64,000 bases of DNA from an uncultured Cohaesibacter sp. (GTDB lineage Bacteria > Pseudomonadota > Alphaproteobacteria > Rhizobiales > Cohaesibacteraceae). The translations under genes and the position numbers were made by a program. Every line of letters begins with the position of its first letter. Within the stretch, counting starts at the first letter, position 1. This document shows, in pieces, positions 1-10,401 of the stretch. The notes under the pieces were generated by a model. That model was given only the letters and a program-made list of their open reading frames with translations. It did no database searches and was not told the origin of the DNA. The stretch covers positions 5,283,501-5,347,500 of the forward strand of contig NZ_OY821667.1 of NCBI RefSeq assembly GCF_963682185.1, given 5' to 3'.

Positions 1-407
1 TCGCTATCGGTATCTCCGGTTGGGTGCAATATGCCCGTACTGTTCGAGGGGCAACGATGGTGGAGAAGGGCAAGGAATATGTGCAGGCGGCGCGTGTTAT
101 CGGCATTCGTCCGGGCACCATCCTTTTCCGGCACATCCTGCCAAACGTAACAGGGCCGGTTCTGGTTATCGGAACCATCCATCTGGCACTTGCCATCATC
201 ACCGAAGCCACTCTGAGCTTTCTGGGTGTCGGCGTTCCACCAACCACTCCGTCCTTGGGTACGTTGATCCGCATTGGCAACGACTATCTCTTCTCTGGAG
301 AATGGTGGATTACGATCTTCCCGGGTGTTGCTCTCATCCTGCTCGTCCTTGCCGTCAACCTTCTTGGTGATTGGCTGCGTGATGCGCTCAATCCGAAACT
401 GCGATAA
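1..407 (+). CDS. Dipeptide-type ABC transporter permease, C-terminal part
   Basis: This is the 3' part of an inner-membrane permease of the DppC/OppC family (binding-protein-dependent transport). The reading frame is already open at the window edge (first full codon at position 3), so the start lies outside. The visible 135 codons contain the cytoplasmic EAA-like loop (EYVQAARVIGIRPGTILFRH) that contacts the ATPase, followed by hydrophobic segments and the family ending around GDWLRDALNPKLR. The stop is followed after 17 bases by a fused ATPase gene, as expected in one operon. Family knowledge allows peptides, opines, glutathione or oligosaccharides as substrate; nothing here decides which. 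Confidence 0.88.
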   Translation, partial: AIGISGWVQYARTVRGATMVEKGKEYVQAARVIGIRPGTILFRHILPNVTGPVLVIGTIHLALAIITEATLSFLGVGVPPTTPSLGTLIRIGNDYLFSGEWWITIFPGVALILLVLAVNLLGDWLRDALNPKLR

Positions 408-424
408 GGCGAGGTGGATCAATT

Positions 425-2134
425 ATGACTCTTTTGGAAGTAAAAGATCTTCGTATCGAGTTCCCGAGCCGTCGTGGAACGATGGTTGCCGTGGACAAGG
501 TGTCTTTGCATGTCAATCCTGGTGAAGTGCTGGGTGTTGTCGGGGAATCCGGCGCAGGCAAGTCGACCATCGGCAATGCCGTGATCGGCCTGCTGGAACC
601 TCCCGGACGCATGGCCGCTGGTGAGGTTTATCTTCAGGGCGAGCGCATTGATAATCTCAATGACAACGCCAAGCGCAAGTTGCGCGGCAAGCGTATCGGC
701 ATGATCTTTCAGGACCCTCTGACGTCGCTCGATCCTTTGCAGACAATCGAAATGCAGCTTGTAGAAACCATTTTGTTGCATCTTGATTTGAACGAGGAAG
801 AAGCCAAGCAGCGCGCCGTGGACCTTCTGAGGCAGGTTGGCATTCCTGATCCGGAACACCGGGTCAAGCAATATCCGCATCAGTTCTCGGGTGGCATGCG
901 TCAGCGTGTTGTAATTGCTCTGGCTCTTTGCGCTGAACCGGAAGTCATCATTGCCGACGAACCGACAACCGCGCTCGACGTGTCCATTCAGGCCCAGATT
1001 CTTGAGCTGATCAAGAAACTCTGCATCGAGAAGAATGTGGGCATGATGATCATCACCCATGATATGGGTGTGATTGCTGATGTGACCGACCGCGTTGCGG
1101 TCATGTATCGTGGCAATCTGGTGGAAGAGGGGCCAACGTCCAAGATCCTTGGTGATCCGGACCATCCTTACACCCAAAGCCTGATCAGTGCCGTGCCGCG
1201 TCCAGACAAGCGACTGGATCGGTTCCCGCTCGTTGAATATATCGAGTCCGCTGGTGAAACCAAAAAGAGCCTTGATGTTGCCAATCATTGGCTGGGTCAG
1301 GCGCGTGACTTTGGTGACCACTATACCGGTCCGCTTATTCATGTTGAGAAGCTCTACATGCGGTTCTTGACCAAGAACTCCATGTTCAAGAGTAAGCGGG
1401 AATATTTCGATGCAGTGAAAGACGCCAACTTCGAAATCAACTCAGGCGAAATTTTTGGTCTCGTCGGAGAGAGTGGCAGTGGTAAATCCACCATCGCTCG
1501 CATGATTTCCGGTCTTTACACTCCTGCGGAAGGCAGCATCTATTTTGCTGGTACGGATCTTACAAAGATTACGACCGAGAAAAAGCGCGACTATTTCCGT
1601 CGTCAGATGCAGATGATCTTTCAGGATCCGTTCTCTTCACTTAACCCGCGCAAGAAGGTGCTTGATATTGTCGCCGAGCCGATCCGGTTCCATGGCCTTG
1701 CAAGCTCTCGGGTAGAAACGGAAACCATCGTGCGAGATCTGCTCGATCATGTAGGATTGGGCGATAAGGCTGCGCTTAAATATCCGCATGAATTCTCAGG
1801 TGGACAGCGTCAGCGTATTTCCATTGCTCGCGCCTTGGCGACACGACCTCGCTTCCTCATCTGTGACGAGCCGACATCGGCACTGGACGTGTCCATTCAG
1901 GCACAGATCCTCAACTTGCTTAAGGATCTGCAAGCGGAATTGGGCCTGACCATGCTCTTCATCAGTCATGACCTGCCAGTCATTCGCCAGATGTGCGACA
2001 AAGTCGGCGTTATGCGTCATGGCCAGTTGCTCGAGGTGGCTGATACAGAACAGTTGTTCGAAAATCCGCAGCATGAATATTCTCAGCATCTGCTTGAACT
2101 GATGCCAAAGTTGAGCAACGTTAAAGCAGCTTGA
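425..2134 (+). CDS. Fused double ATP-binding protein of a dipeptide-type ABC transporter (DppD-DppF fusion)
   Basis: The 569-residue protein carries two complete ABC ATPase domains and energises the permease encoded just upstream. The first domain has Walker A GESGAGKS at residues 40-47 and signature FSGGMRQR. The second has Walker A GESGSGKS at 348-355 and signature FSGGQRQR. Both end in the oligopeptide-transporter motif, seen in the first as DPDHPYTQSLI. The start ATG is preceded by GAGGTGG at about 10 bases. Such DppD/DppF fusions are common in alphaproteobacteria. The gene ends 28 bases before an intrinsic terminator, so it closes the operon. Substrate is not inferable. Confidence 0.92.
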   Translation: MTLLEVKDLRIEFPSRRGTMVAVDKVSLHVNPGEVLGVVGESGAGKSTIGNAVIGLLEPPGRMAAGEVYLQGERIDNLNDNAKRKLRGKRIGMIFQDPLTSLDPLQTIEMQLVETILLHLDLNEEEAKQRAVDLLRQVGIPDPEHRVKQYPHQFSGGMRQRVVIALALCAEPEVIIADEPTTALDVSIQAQILELIKKLCIEKNVGMMIITHDMGVIADVTDRVAVMYRGNLVEEGPTSKILGDPDHPYTQSLISAVPRPDKRLDRFPLVEYIESAGETKKSLDVANHWLGQARDFGDHYTGPLIHVEKLYMRFLTKNSMFKSKREYFDAVKDANFEINSGEIFGLVGESGSGKSTIARMISGLYTPAEGSIYFAGTDLTKITTEKKRDYFRRQMQMIFQDPFSSLNPRKKVLDIVAEPIRFHGLASSRVETETIVRDLLDHVGLGDKAALKYPHEFSGGQRQRISIARALATRPRFLICDEPTSALDVSIQAQILNLLKDLQAELGLTMLFISHDLPVIRQMCDKVGVMRHGQLLEVADTEQLFENPQHEYSQHLLELMPKLSNVKAA

Positions 2135-2161
2135 GAAAGCCTGCCTTCGGAAAGTGAAGAT

Positions 2162-2190
2162 AAAAAGCGCGGCTCAGGCTGCGCTTTTTT
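2162..2190 (+). terminator. Intrinsic terminator of the ABC transporter operon
   Basis: Inverted repeat AAAAAGCGC / GCGCTTTTTT with a 10-base loop, ending in a T-run, 28 bases after the fused ATPase stop codon. Confidence 0.85.
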
Positions 2191-2820
2191 ATTGGCCAGA
2201 GTTTTATAAGCTATAATGAGCACGGTCAAAATTGGTTATGGCGCTGGCCGCCACATATGAATGGCATGCCTTTCGGATGCGTTACGGCTTACAAAATTCA
2301 AATGGTCTTGAGGCTAAGAAGGCATTCTTTCGAAGCCGAAAAGATTTATAAAATTGAGGGGTGGCGAATCACCCTTGTTAGGGTGTTATAACTTCGAGTT
2401 GAAAGTAAACGTTGAAACCAGGCACGGGATTTGACGGCTCTATGCAAAGATTTTTTCGCATAAGTAAGAGAGTAAAAATTTCCCTGACTGGGGAAAACTG
2501 CCTATAAATTTGCTCACTAGATGCGCAAATGGCGAAGGCAATTGCTTAAAAGTTGTCTTTTTTGCCTCGTTTCAACCACAGTGCTTGTCTTTTATGCAGA
2601 AGCATTTGACGATAGTTTTTAGTAGTTCAAATTTTGACGGTCCTTGCCGTGGAAAACAAGGCATCTGTATACTTTTGTGACATATCAGGCGCGTAAGCAG
2701 GCATAAGTTTGCGATTTTTAAAGCATGAATGCGCAATAAGGTATCATAACTGCATACTGACATCTGGAGGGTAGCCTCCGGTATCGCCAATGGCTTTTTA
2801 ACAACTGGACGTTCGGGCTC
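2191..2820. other. Long AT-rich leader region upstream of the glycogen operon; no gene seen
   Basis: No convincing coding frame occurs in these 630 bases. The region must hold the promoter of glgP and the downstream glycogen genes. Two small hairpins can be seen: GGGTG-gcgaat-CACCC near 2361, and GGAGG-gtag-CCTCC near 2766-2779. The second lies about 40 bases before the glgP start and could influence translation, which would matter because no strong Shine-Dalgarno sequence is visible at that start. I cannot identify a specific operator. Confidence 0.4.
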
Positions 2821-5208
2821 ATGAACACAAAGATTTTCCAAATCAAGTTAAAGCAAGAAGTTCTCCGGCATCTCAAATACTCCTTGGGCAAGGATCAGGG
2901 GCATGCAACGCCTTATGATTGGCGTATGTCACTCTCTTTGGCTCTACGCGATATCGTCGTTGATCCCTGGTTTGATAGCACGCGCAAAACCTATGACAGC
3001 AACGCAAAACGCGTCTATTACCTGTCTATGGAGTTTCTGATTGGGCGTCTTATTGAAGATGTTGCGATCAATCTTGGTTTTGAAGATGTCGCCCGCGAAA
3101 CGATGCGTGAGTTCGGTCAGGACTACGACACCATCGTCGCCAATGAACCGGACGCCGCGCTTGGCAACGGTGGATTGGGCCGTCTGGCGGCCTGTTTCCT
3201 GGATTCTCTGGCAACGTTGGGCATTCCGGCGCATGGCTATGGCATTCGCTATGAGCACGGTCTGTTCGAGCAGCATTTTGAAAATGGCGCGCAGGTGGAA
3301 ACCGCCGAAGGCTGGCTCGCTCAGCGCAACGTTTGGGAATTCGAACGCCCGGAAGTCGCCTATATCATCGCTTTTGGTGGTCATGTAAGCGAAACAGATG
3401 GCCGTGCTGTTTGGTATCCTGCAGAAACCGTCAAGGCACAGGCTTATGATGCTCCGGCCCTTGGATGGCAGGCGCGTTGGTGCAACACCTTGCGTCTTTG
3501 GTCTGCCAAACCGACCCGCGCCTTCGACCTTGAAAGCTTCAACCGGGGCGATTTCCTTGCGGCGAGTGCGCCGGAAGCCCTGGCGCGGACCATTTCCCGC
3601 GTCTTGTACCCCGATGACACCACAGACACCGGTAAAGAGCTGCGCCTGAAGCAGGAATATTTCTTTACCTCTGCGTCCATTCAGGATCTGATCCGGCGAT
3701 ATCGTTCCACCAACGATGATCTGCGCGATTTGCCCAAAAAGGCAGCGATCCAGCTCAACGATACGCACCCGGCCATCGCAGGCCCCGAATTGGTGCGCTT
3801 ACTTACCGATATTCATGGCATCGAAATCCATGAATCCATCGATATCGCTCGCAAATGCCTTGGCTATACCAACCATACGCTTCTGCCAGAAGCATTGGAG
3901 CGTTGGCCCGAACATCTGTTCGCACGCATTTTGCCGCGTCATTACCGCATCATTGAAATCATTCAGGATCAGCACCTTAAAGACACGGGTTCTGACATCC
4001 GCATCATCAAGGATGGCAACGTCAATATGGGTGAGTTGGCCTTTATCATGGCAACTCACGTCAATGGCGTTTCGGCTCTGCATACGGAGCTGGTCAAGGA
4101 AACCGTCTTTGGGGATTTGCACAAGGTCTATCCGAAACGGATTATCAACGAGACCAACGGCATCACGCCGCGTCGTTGGCTCTACGACTGCAACAAACCA
4201 CTTCGCAATCTGATCAACTCCACCATCGGCATCGAATGGCCGGATGATCTGGAACAGCTGGAACGCCTAGCACCTTACGCAGACGACGCCGCTTTCCAGG
4301 AAGAATTCCATAAGGCGAAGCTCGAGAATAAACGGCGTTTCATCAATTGGCTTTCCGATATCCGTGACATCAAGATTGATCCAAACGCAATGCTGGATAT
4401 TCAGGTGAAGCGTATTCACGAATATAAGCGTCAGCTGATGAATCTGATTGAAGCGGTGGCCTACTGGAATGAGATCAAGGAGAACCCGAACAAAGACTGG
4501 ACGCCTCGCGTCAAGGTCTTTGGCGGCAAGGCAGCTCCGGGCTATGAAGTGGCCAAAAAGATCATTCACCTCATCAATGATGTGGCTAGTGTTATCAACA
4601 ATGATCCGGCAACGAAGGACTATCTGCAGATCGTATTCCCCGAAAACTACAATGTGTCCATGGCAGAGATCCTTATGCCAGCGGCAGATCTGTCTGAGCA
4701 GATTTCTACAGCCGGCAAGGAAGCGTCAGGCACGGGGAATATGAAATTTGCACTGAACGGTGCCTTGACGATCGGTACACTGGATGGTGCCAACGTTGAA
4801 ATTCGCGATCATGTGGGGGCTGAAAACTTCTTCCTGTTCGGATTGACTGCAGAAGAAGTAGAAGAACGCCGCCATCAGCCTGAATATTCTCGCCGTGCCA
4901 TCGAGGCCAGCCCGCGTCTTTACCGTGTGCTGAACCAGATCGCCAGTGGTGTATTCTCGCCGGATGAACCTCATCGCTACGGGTCTATTGTACAGATGAT
5001 GTATGAGAGCGACTACTTCCTTGTGACCTGTGATTTCGACGACTATTTCGACACACAGCGTAAGGTCGATATAGCCTATCTCGACACCAAGGAATGGACC
5101 CGTAAGACGATTTTGAACACGGCCAATATGGGCTGGTTCTCATCTGATCGCACCATCAAGGGCTATGCAAAAGACATCTGGGGCGCCAAATCTCTATATG
5201 AGCGCTAA
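2821..5208 (+). CDS. glgP: Glycogen phosphorylase
   Basis: Glycogen phosphorylase (GT35) removes glucose-1-phosphate from the non-reducing ends of glycogen. The 795-residue product is close to the usual length. It contains the family blocks YYLSMEFLIGRL, ALGNGGLGRLAACFLDS and the pyridoxal-phosphate region EASGTGNMKFALNG, where Lys642 should bind the cofactor. The ATG is the only standard start in frame after a stop at 2758, although it lacks a clear Shine-Dalgarno sequence. It is the first gene of a glycogen cluster that continues with glgB, so degradation and synthesis enzymes would be made together. Confidence 0.97.
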   Translation: MNTKIFQIKLKQEVLRHLKYSLGKDQGHATPYDWRMSLSLALRDIVVDPWFDSTRKTYDSNAKRVYYLSMEFLIGRLIEDVAINLGFEDVARETMREFGQDYDTIVANEPDAALGNGGLGRLAACFLDSLATLGIPAHGYGIRYEHGLFEQHFENGAQVETAEGWLAQRNVWEFERPEVAYIIAFGGHVSETDGRAVWYPAETVKAQAYDAPALGWQARWCNTLRLWSAKPTRAFDLESFNRGDFLAASAPEALARTISRVLYPDDTTDTGKELRLKQEYFFTSASIQDLIRRYRSTNDDLRDLPKKAAIQLNDTHPAIAGPELVRLLTDIHGIEIHESIDIARKCLGYTNHTLLPEALERWPEHLFARILPRHYRIIEIIQDQHLKDTGSDIRIIKDGNVNMGELAFIMATHVNGVSALHTELVKETVFGDLHKVYPKRIINETNGITPRRWLYDCNKPLRNLINSTIGIEWPDDLEQLERLAPYADDAAFQEEFHKAKLENKRRFINWLSDIRDIKIDPNAMLDIQVKRIHEYKRQLMNLIEAVAYWNEIKENPNKDWTPRVKVFGGKAAPGYEVAKKIIHLINDVASVINNDPATKDYLQIVFPENYNVSMAEILMPAADLSEQISTAGKEASGTGNMKFALNGALTIGTLDGANVEIRDHVGAENFFLFGLTAEEVEERRHQPEYSRRAIEASPRLYRVLNQIASGVFSPDEPHRYGSIVQMMYESDYFLVTCDFDDYFDTQRKVDIAYLDTKEWTRKTILNTANMGWFSSDRTIKGYAKDIWGAKSLYER

Positions 5209-5219
5209 CCGATAACACT

Positions 5220-5257
5220 GACCCGACGGCGAAATTTGAGCCTTCGCCGTCGGGGTC
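5220..5257 (+). other. Strong intercistronic stem-loop between glgP and glgB
   Basis: GACCCGACGGCGAA pairs with TTCGCCGTCGGGGTC around a 9-base loop, with one bulged G. The 3' side continues with ATAAAATTAT rather than a clean T-run, so it may be a weak terminator, a processing site, or a structure protecting the 3' end of the glgP message. It begins 12 bases after the glgP stop. Confidence 0.6.
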
Positions 5258-5421
5258 ATAAAATTATGACAAGAATCCGATTTTATAAAGAATATCAACT
5301 CCTGCGACAAATTGGCGGTATGAAATTCTAGGTTAAAAAAACAAAGGGATACTACCCAACTGGCAGTTCCATTTGCGGATCACATGCTCTAGCGTAAAAG
5401 TAACAAAGGGGGAGCAGGGCG

Positions 5422-7626
5422 ATGACGACATATACTTCAAAAAGAGACGCTCAGGCCATTCAGAATGGTGTTCACAGCAATCCATTCTCGGTTTTGGGGC
5501 TGCAAGAATGGGAAGGCCAGCTTGTTGTTCGGGTCTTCATTCCCGGCGCATGCGAAGTAGAAGTAATCGACCACGAAACTGGCGCACTGATTGAGGAACT
5601 GGAACGTGATGATGTCGCGCCAGATCTGTTCGCCAAACCGATTGCAGGCAAGAAAGAGTGGTTTGCCTATAAGATCCGGGCCCGCGTTGGGGATCATGTC
5701 TGGATTCAGGAAGATCCTTATCGTTTCGGTCCCGTTATTGGCGAGCTGGATGAATATCTGCTCGGCGAGGGGACCCATCAGTCGCTCTGGAAAGTGCTCG
5801 GGGCCCATGTTATCACCCATGATGGGGTTGAAGGGACGCATTTTGCCGTTTGGGCTCCCAATGCGCGCCGCGCCTCTGTCGTTGGTAACTGGAACAACTG
5901 GGATGGCAGGCGCCATGCCATGCGTCCACGCGGCGTGACCGGCGTTTGGGAAATTTTCATTCCGCAGGTAGGTGAAGGGCATGCTTACAAATATGAGCTG
6001 CTTGACCGTCAAGGCCAATTGCTGCCACTGAAGGCCGACCCGGTCGGGTTTGGCTCGGAACATGCCCCGCGTACGGCTTCAATCGTTCGACAGCTTGACG
6101 GCCATGAGTGGCAAGATGACGAATGGATGCAGGCGCGCGAGCAGACGACTAAAATTGACAAACCGATTTCCATCTATGAAGTCCATCTGGGGTCTTGGCG
6201 CCGCGTCAAAGACGAAGGCAATCGTCCACTTTCCTATATGGAACTGGCCGAGCAATTGGTGCCCTATGTCAAGGATATGGGCTTTACCCATGTCGAAATG
6301 ATGCCGATCTCGGAATATCCATTCGATGGCTCCTGGGGCTATCAGCCTGTTGGGCTTTTTGCTCCAACCATTCGTCACGGCACGTTGGAAGAGTTTCGTG
6401 CCATGGTGGAAGCATTCCATGCCGCAGGCATTGGTGTGCTGATAGACTGGGTGCCCGGACATTTTCCTGAAGACCCTCACGGTCTTGCACGCTTTGATGG
6501 CACAGCGCTTTATGAGCATGAGGACCGCCGCGAAGGATTCCACCCCGACTGGAACACGCTCGTTTACAACTATGGCCGCCGCGAAGTCTCCAACTTCCTG
6601 TCTGCCAACGCGCTTTACTGGTTCAAGGAACATCATATCGATGGCCTGCGTGTGGATGCGGTCGCCTCGATGCTGTATCGGGATTATTCTCGCAAGGACG
6701 GAGAGTGGATTCCGAACAAGGATGGTGGTCGCGAGAATTACGAAGCTATCGATTTTCTGCGTAACACCAACATTACCTCTTATCGCGAAGCCCCCGGCAT
6801 CATGACCATTGCCGAAGAATCTACGGCGTTTCCCGGTGTCAGTGCGCCAACCAATCATGGTGGCTTGGGCTTTGGCTACAAATGGAACATGGGCTGGATG
6901 AATGATACGCTGCGCTACATGTCTCATGAAGCCGTGCATCGCAAATATCACCATCACGATATGACCTTTGGCATGCATTATGCCTATTCCGAAAATTACA
7001 TTCTACCGCTCAGCCATGACGAAGTGGTCCACGGCAAGGGCTCTTTGCTCAGCCGTATGCCGGGTTATCCGGCGGATCAGTTTGCTAACCTCAGAGCCTA
7101 TTTTGGTTTCATGTGGGGGCATCCGGGCAAGAAGCTGCTATTCATGGGCGGTGAGTTTGCGCAAGGAGAAGAATGGAACCACAATGAAAGTCTGGACTGG
7201 CATCTTCTGCAGTATGATTTCCAGCGTGGGGTACAATCACTTGTGCGCGACTTGAACCGCGTTTACCGCGAAGTGCCTGCGCTTCATAAACTTGACTGCA
7301 ATCCAAAAGGATTTGAGTGGATTGAATGCCATTCGGCTGAAAATTCCGTCTTCGCCTGGATTAGACATGGTGACGAGGGCGATGCTCCGGTTCTTGTGGT
7401 TTGCAATATGACGCCAGTTGAGCGTCAGAGCTATCGCCTTGGTGTGCCTAAGGCAGGCCGATGGGTTGAAATTCTGAACACCGATTCAAGTCTCTATGCA
7501 GGTGGTGGACGTGGCAATCTGGGCGCAGCGGAGACCGAGAATATTGGTTCACATGAACGCAATGTTTCGCTCTCACTGACCTTGCCGCCGCTTTCAACGC
7601 TCTATTTTCAATTGGAGCAAGCCTGA
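5422..7626 (+). CDS. glgB: 1,4-alpha-glucan (glycogen) branching enzyme
   Basis: GlgB creates alpha-1,6 branches by cutting alpha-1,4 chains and transferring them. The 734-residue length matches the E. coli type, with N-terminal CBM48-like modules followed by the GH13 barrel. Catalytic residues are visible: nucleophile Asp412 in GLRVDAV, acid/base Glu465 in IAEESTAFPGV and Asp533 in LSHDEVVHGK. Their spacing is identical to E. coli D405, E458 and D526. The ATG is preceded by GGGGGAG. It lies 213 bases after glgP, across the stem-loop at 5220-5257, and 46 bases before glgC. Confidence 0.98.
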   Translation: MTTYTSKRDAQAIQNGVHSNPFSVLGLQEWEGQLVVRVFIPGACEVEVIDHETGALIEELERDDVAPDLFAKPIAGKKEWFAYKIRARVGDHVWIQEDPYRFGPVIGELDEYLLGEGTHQSLWKVLGAHVITHDGVEGTHFAVWAPNARRASVVGNWNNWDGRRHAMRPRGVTGVWEIFIPQVGEGHAYKYELLDRQGQLLPLKADPVGFGSEHAPRTASIVRQLDGHEWQDDEWMQAREQTTKIDKPISIYEVHLGSWRRVKDEGNRPLSYMELAEQLVPYVKDMGFTHVEMMPISEYPFDGSWGYQPVGLFAPTIRHGTLEEFRAMVEAFHAAGIGVLIDWVPGHFPEDPHGLARFDGTALYEHEDRREGFHPDWNTLVYNYGRREVSNFLSANALYWFKEHHIDGLRVDAVASMLYRDYSRKDGEWIPNKDGGRENYEAIDFLRNTNITSYREAPGIMTIAEESTAFPGVSAPTNHGGLGFGYKWNMGWMNDTLRYMSHEAVHRKYHHHDMTFGMHYAYSENYILPLSHDEVVHGKGSLLSRMPGYPADQFANLRAYFGFMWGHPGKKLLFMGGEFAQGEEWNHNESLDWHLLQYDFQRGVQSLVRDLNRVYREVPALHKLDCNPKGFEWIECHSAENSVFAWIRHGDEGDAPVLVVCNMTPVERQSYRLGVPKAGRWVEILNTDSSLYAGGGRGNLGAAETENIGSHERNVSLSLTLPPLSTLYFQLEQA

Positions 7627-7672
7627 ACGGATCTGAACGTGTGTCAACAATCAAAAGTGGGGAGAGCATTTT

Positions 7673-8938
7673 ATGAAACTCGATCGTGAAACATCGAAAC
7701 TTGCCAATCAATCGATGGCATTTATTCTCGCAGGCGGCAAGGGCAGCCGCTTGCAGGAACTCACCGAAAAGCGCTCAAAACCTGCCATGTATTTCGGCGG
7801 AAAGAGCCGCATCATCGACTTTGCTCTCTCCAACGCCGTGAACTCTGGTATCCGACGTATCGGTGTTGCGACCCAGTATAAGGCCCACAGTTTGATCCGT
7901 CATCTGCAGAGAGGGTGGAGCTTCCTGCGAGAAGAACGTAACGAGTTTCTCGACATTCTGCCCGCATCGCAACGCATGAATGACGAAGCCTGGTATCAGG
8001 GCACATCGGACGCGATTTATCAGAATATCGACATTCTGGAGAGCTACGGCCCCAAATACATCGTCATCCTCGCTGGCGATCACATCTATAAGCAGGACTA
8101 TGCCTTGATGGTGCGCCAGCATGTTGAAACGGGCGCAGATGTAACGGTTGGCTCTATTGAGGTGCCTCTGGAAGAAGCCAAGGCATTCGGCGTAATGAAA
8201 GTCGATAAGGATGATCGCATTCTCGATTTTATAGAAAAGCCCGAAAATCCGCCAGCAATGCCGAACGATCCGGAGCGCGCTTTGGCATCTATGGGGATCT
8301 ATGTCTTCGAAGCGAAATTTCTCTATGAAATCCTGCGTGAGGAAGCGTGTAATCCTGATACACACCATGATTTCGGTAAAGATATCATTCCAAAGCTGGT
8401 CAAGGGCGGCAAGGCAATTGCGCATCCATTCAGTCGGTCCTGCATTCGTTCCGGTTTGGAAACGAAACCATACTGGCGCGATGTGGGAACCATTGACGCC
8501 TTCTGGGAAGCCAATATCGATCTGACGGATTTTATTCCAGAGCTGGATATTTTTGACACCGATTGGCCAATCTGGACCCATCAGGAACTGACGCCACCCG
8601 CCAAATTTATCCATGACGAAGAGGGTCGTCGTGGTCAGGCTGTTTCCTCCATGGTTTCTGGCGGCTGCATTATCTCTGGTTCCTCCCTTAATCGGTGCCT
8701 GCTTTTCACCGGAGTGAAGGCCCACTCCTTCTCCAAGATGAGTGGTGTCGTTGCGTTACCGTATGCCGAGATCAATCGTAAGGCGCAGCTCAAGGATGTC
8801 GTTATTGATCGGGATGTAAAGATCCCGGCAGGGCTCGTCGTTGGTGAAGATCCCGAGTTGGATGCCAAGCGATTCCGTAGAACTGACAAGGGCATTTGCC
8901 TGATAACTCAGTCCATGATTGACAGATTGGACCTATAG
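7673..8938 (+). CDS. glgC: Glucose-1-phosphate adenylyltransferase
   Basis: GlgC makes ADP-glucose from ATP and glucose-1-phosphate, the committed and normally allosterically controlled step of bacterial glycogen synthesis. The 421-residue protein shows the nucleotidyltransferase signature LAGGKGSRL near the N-terminus, followed by [19 protein letters not shown], and the [19 protein letters not shown] block of the nucleotide site. A left-handed beta-helix portion forms the C-terminus. The start follows a GGGGAGAG ribosome binding site. Its stop codon abuts the glgA start with no base between them. Confidence 0.98.
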   Translation: MKLDRETSKLANQSMAFILAGGKGSRLQELTEKRSKPAMYFGGKSRIIDFALSNAVNSGIRRIGVATQYKAHSLIRHLQRGWSFLREERNEFLDILPASQRMNDEAWYQGTSDAIYQNIDILESYGPKYIVILAGDHIYKQDYALMVRQHVETGADVTVGSIEVPLEEAKAFGVMKVDKDDRILDFIEKPENPPAMPNDPERALASMGIYVFEAKFLYEILREEACNPDTHHDFGKDIIPKLVKGGKAIAHPFSRSCIRSGLETKPYWRDVGTIDAFWEANIDLTDFIPELDIFDTDWPIWTHQELTPPAKFIHDEEGRRGQAVSSMVSGGCIISGSSLNRCLLFTGVKAHSFSKMSGVVALPYAEINRKAQLKDVVIDRDVKIPAGLVVGEDPELDAKRFRRTDKGICLITQSMIDRLDL

Positions 8939-10372
8939 ATGAACGTATTATTTGTTGCTTCCGAATGCTCACCATTCGTAAAAACCGGTGGTTTGGCCGA
9001 TGTTATCGGCTCTGTACCAAAGGCCCTTGAACAGCTTGATCACACGATCAAAATCCTTTTGCCGGCCTATCCTGAGGTGAGTGGCTGGGTTCAGCATGGT
9101 GATGTTCTCTTGGAACTGGAAGATCTGTTTGGAGGCCCTGCACGAGTTATATCCGTGCGGGCCAAAGGGCTAAATCTTCTGCTGCTGGAAGCGCCACATT
9201 TATACGACAGAGAAGGTGCTATTTATCTCGATGAGGAGGGCTTTGACTGGGAAGACAATCCCATTCGGTTTGGAGCCCTTTCTCTGATTGGTGCCAAAAT
9301 CGGCTTGGATGGCATTGGTGGTTGGAAACCTGATATCGTCCATGCTCATGATTGGCAAGCGGGCCTTGTTCCGGTCTATATGAAGCAATCTGGCCGCGAA
9401 GCGCCGCCAACGGTTATGACGATCCATAATATCGCGTTTCAGGGCCTGTTCGACGGCAGTGTCGTGCAAACTCTGGGGCTATCGGGCGATATGTTCAATC
9501 CCGATGGTTTTGAATATTGGGGGCATGCCGGTTTCCTTAAAGGTGGATTGGCTTTTGCGGACAAAATCACCACGGTCAGCCCAACTTATGCCCATGAATT
9601 GCTCACGCCAGAATTTGGTATGGGGCTGGAAGGCCTTCTGAAAAGCCGCAAAAGTGATCTTGTCGGTATTTTGAATGGCATCGATCTCAGTGTGTGGGAC
9701 CCGCAGGAAGATCCCTGCCTGACAAAGACTTACAGTGCCAAAAGCCTCAAACGCAAGGCCGCAAACAAGGAGTGGCTGGAAGAGCAATATGGCTTGATGA
9801 GCAATCCTGAGGCGCCGTTGTTTGGTATCGTCTCCCGCTTGACGACCCAGAAGGGTGTCGATCTGCTCATGGAGGTCATTCCGACCATTGTTGAGCGTGG
9901 GGCGCGGCTTCTCGTCCTTGGTACCGGCGACAAAAGGCTTGAAGAAGCTTGCTTAAATGCCGCCCAAAATGCGCCAGACCATATTGCCGTCAAAATCGGT
10001 TACAGCGAAGATCTTGCGCACAAGATTCAGGGAGGCGCCGACGCAATCCTTGTGCCTTCGCGCTTTGAGCCCTGCGGTCTGACCCAACTTTACGCCTTGC
10101 GCTATGGCACAATCCCTGTTGTTGCGCATACGGGTGGCCTTGCAGATACGGTTATCGATGCCAATGCAGCAGCTCTAGCGACAAAATGTGCAACGGGGAT
10201 CCAGTTCGCGCCGACCACGGTGGAAGCCCTTGAGCTTGCCATTCATCGCACGTGTGATCTGTTTGCGGCGTCCAAGAAATGGAAAGCGATGATGCGGCGT
10301 GCCATGTCGCAAGAGGTTGGCTGGAACCAATCTGCCGAGCTATATGAAGACCTGTACAAGTCGCTCATGTGA
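8939..10372 (+). CDS. glgA: Glycogen synthase (ADP-glucose type)
   Basis: GlgA (GT5) elongates alpha-1,4-glucan using ADP-glucose. The 477-residue length is typical. The N-terminal KTGGLADV motif places the ADP-glucose-binding lysine at residue 15, and the C-terminal Rossmann domain has the VPSRFEPCGLTQLYALRYG block with the conserved acidic residue. The ATG directly follows the glgC stop (TAGATG), so translation is probably coupled. A gap of 29 bases leads to glgX. Confidence 0.98.
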   Translation: MNVLFVASECSPFVKTGGLADVIGSVPKALEQLDHTIKILLPAYPEVSGWVQHGDVLLELEDLFGGPARVISVRAKGLNLLLLEAPHLYDREGAIYLDEEGFDWEDNPIRFGALSLIGAKIGLDGIGGWKPDIVHAHDWQAGLVPVYMKQSGREAPPTVMTIHNIAFQGLFDGSVVQTLGLSGDMFNPDGFEYWGHAGFLKGGLAFADKITTVSPTYAHELLTPEFGMGLEGLLKSRKSDLVGILNGIDLSVWDPQEDPCLTKTYSAKSLKRKAANKEWLEEQYGLMSNPEAPLFGIVSRLTTQKGVDLLMEVIPTIVERGARLLVLGTGDKRLEEACLNAAQNAPDHIAVKIGYSEDLAHKIQGGADAILVPSRFEPCGLTQLYALRYGTIPVVAHTGGLADTVIDANAAALATKCATGIQFAPTTVEALELAIHRTCDLFAASKKWKAMMRRAMSQEVGWNQSAELYEDLYKSLM

Positions 10373-10401
10373 ATGACTGTGCCCAGTAGGACCGATCTTT
10401 G

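Noticed and set aside
2572-2841. 89-codon minus-strand frame in the glgP leader
   Set aside because: It overlaps the glgP start and shows no conserved pattern or ribosome binding site.
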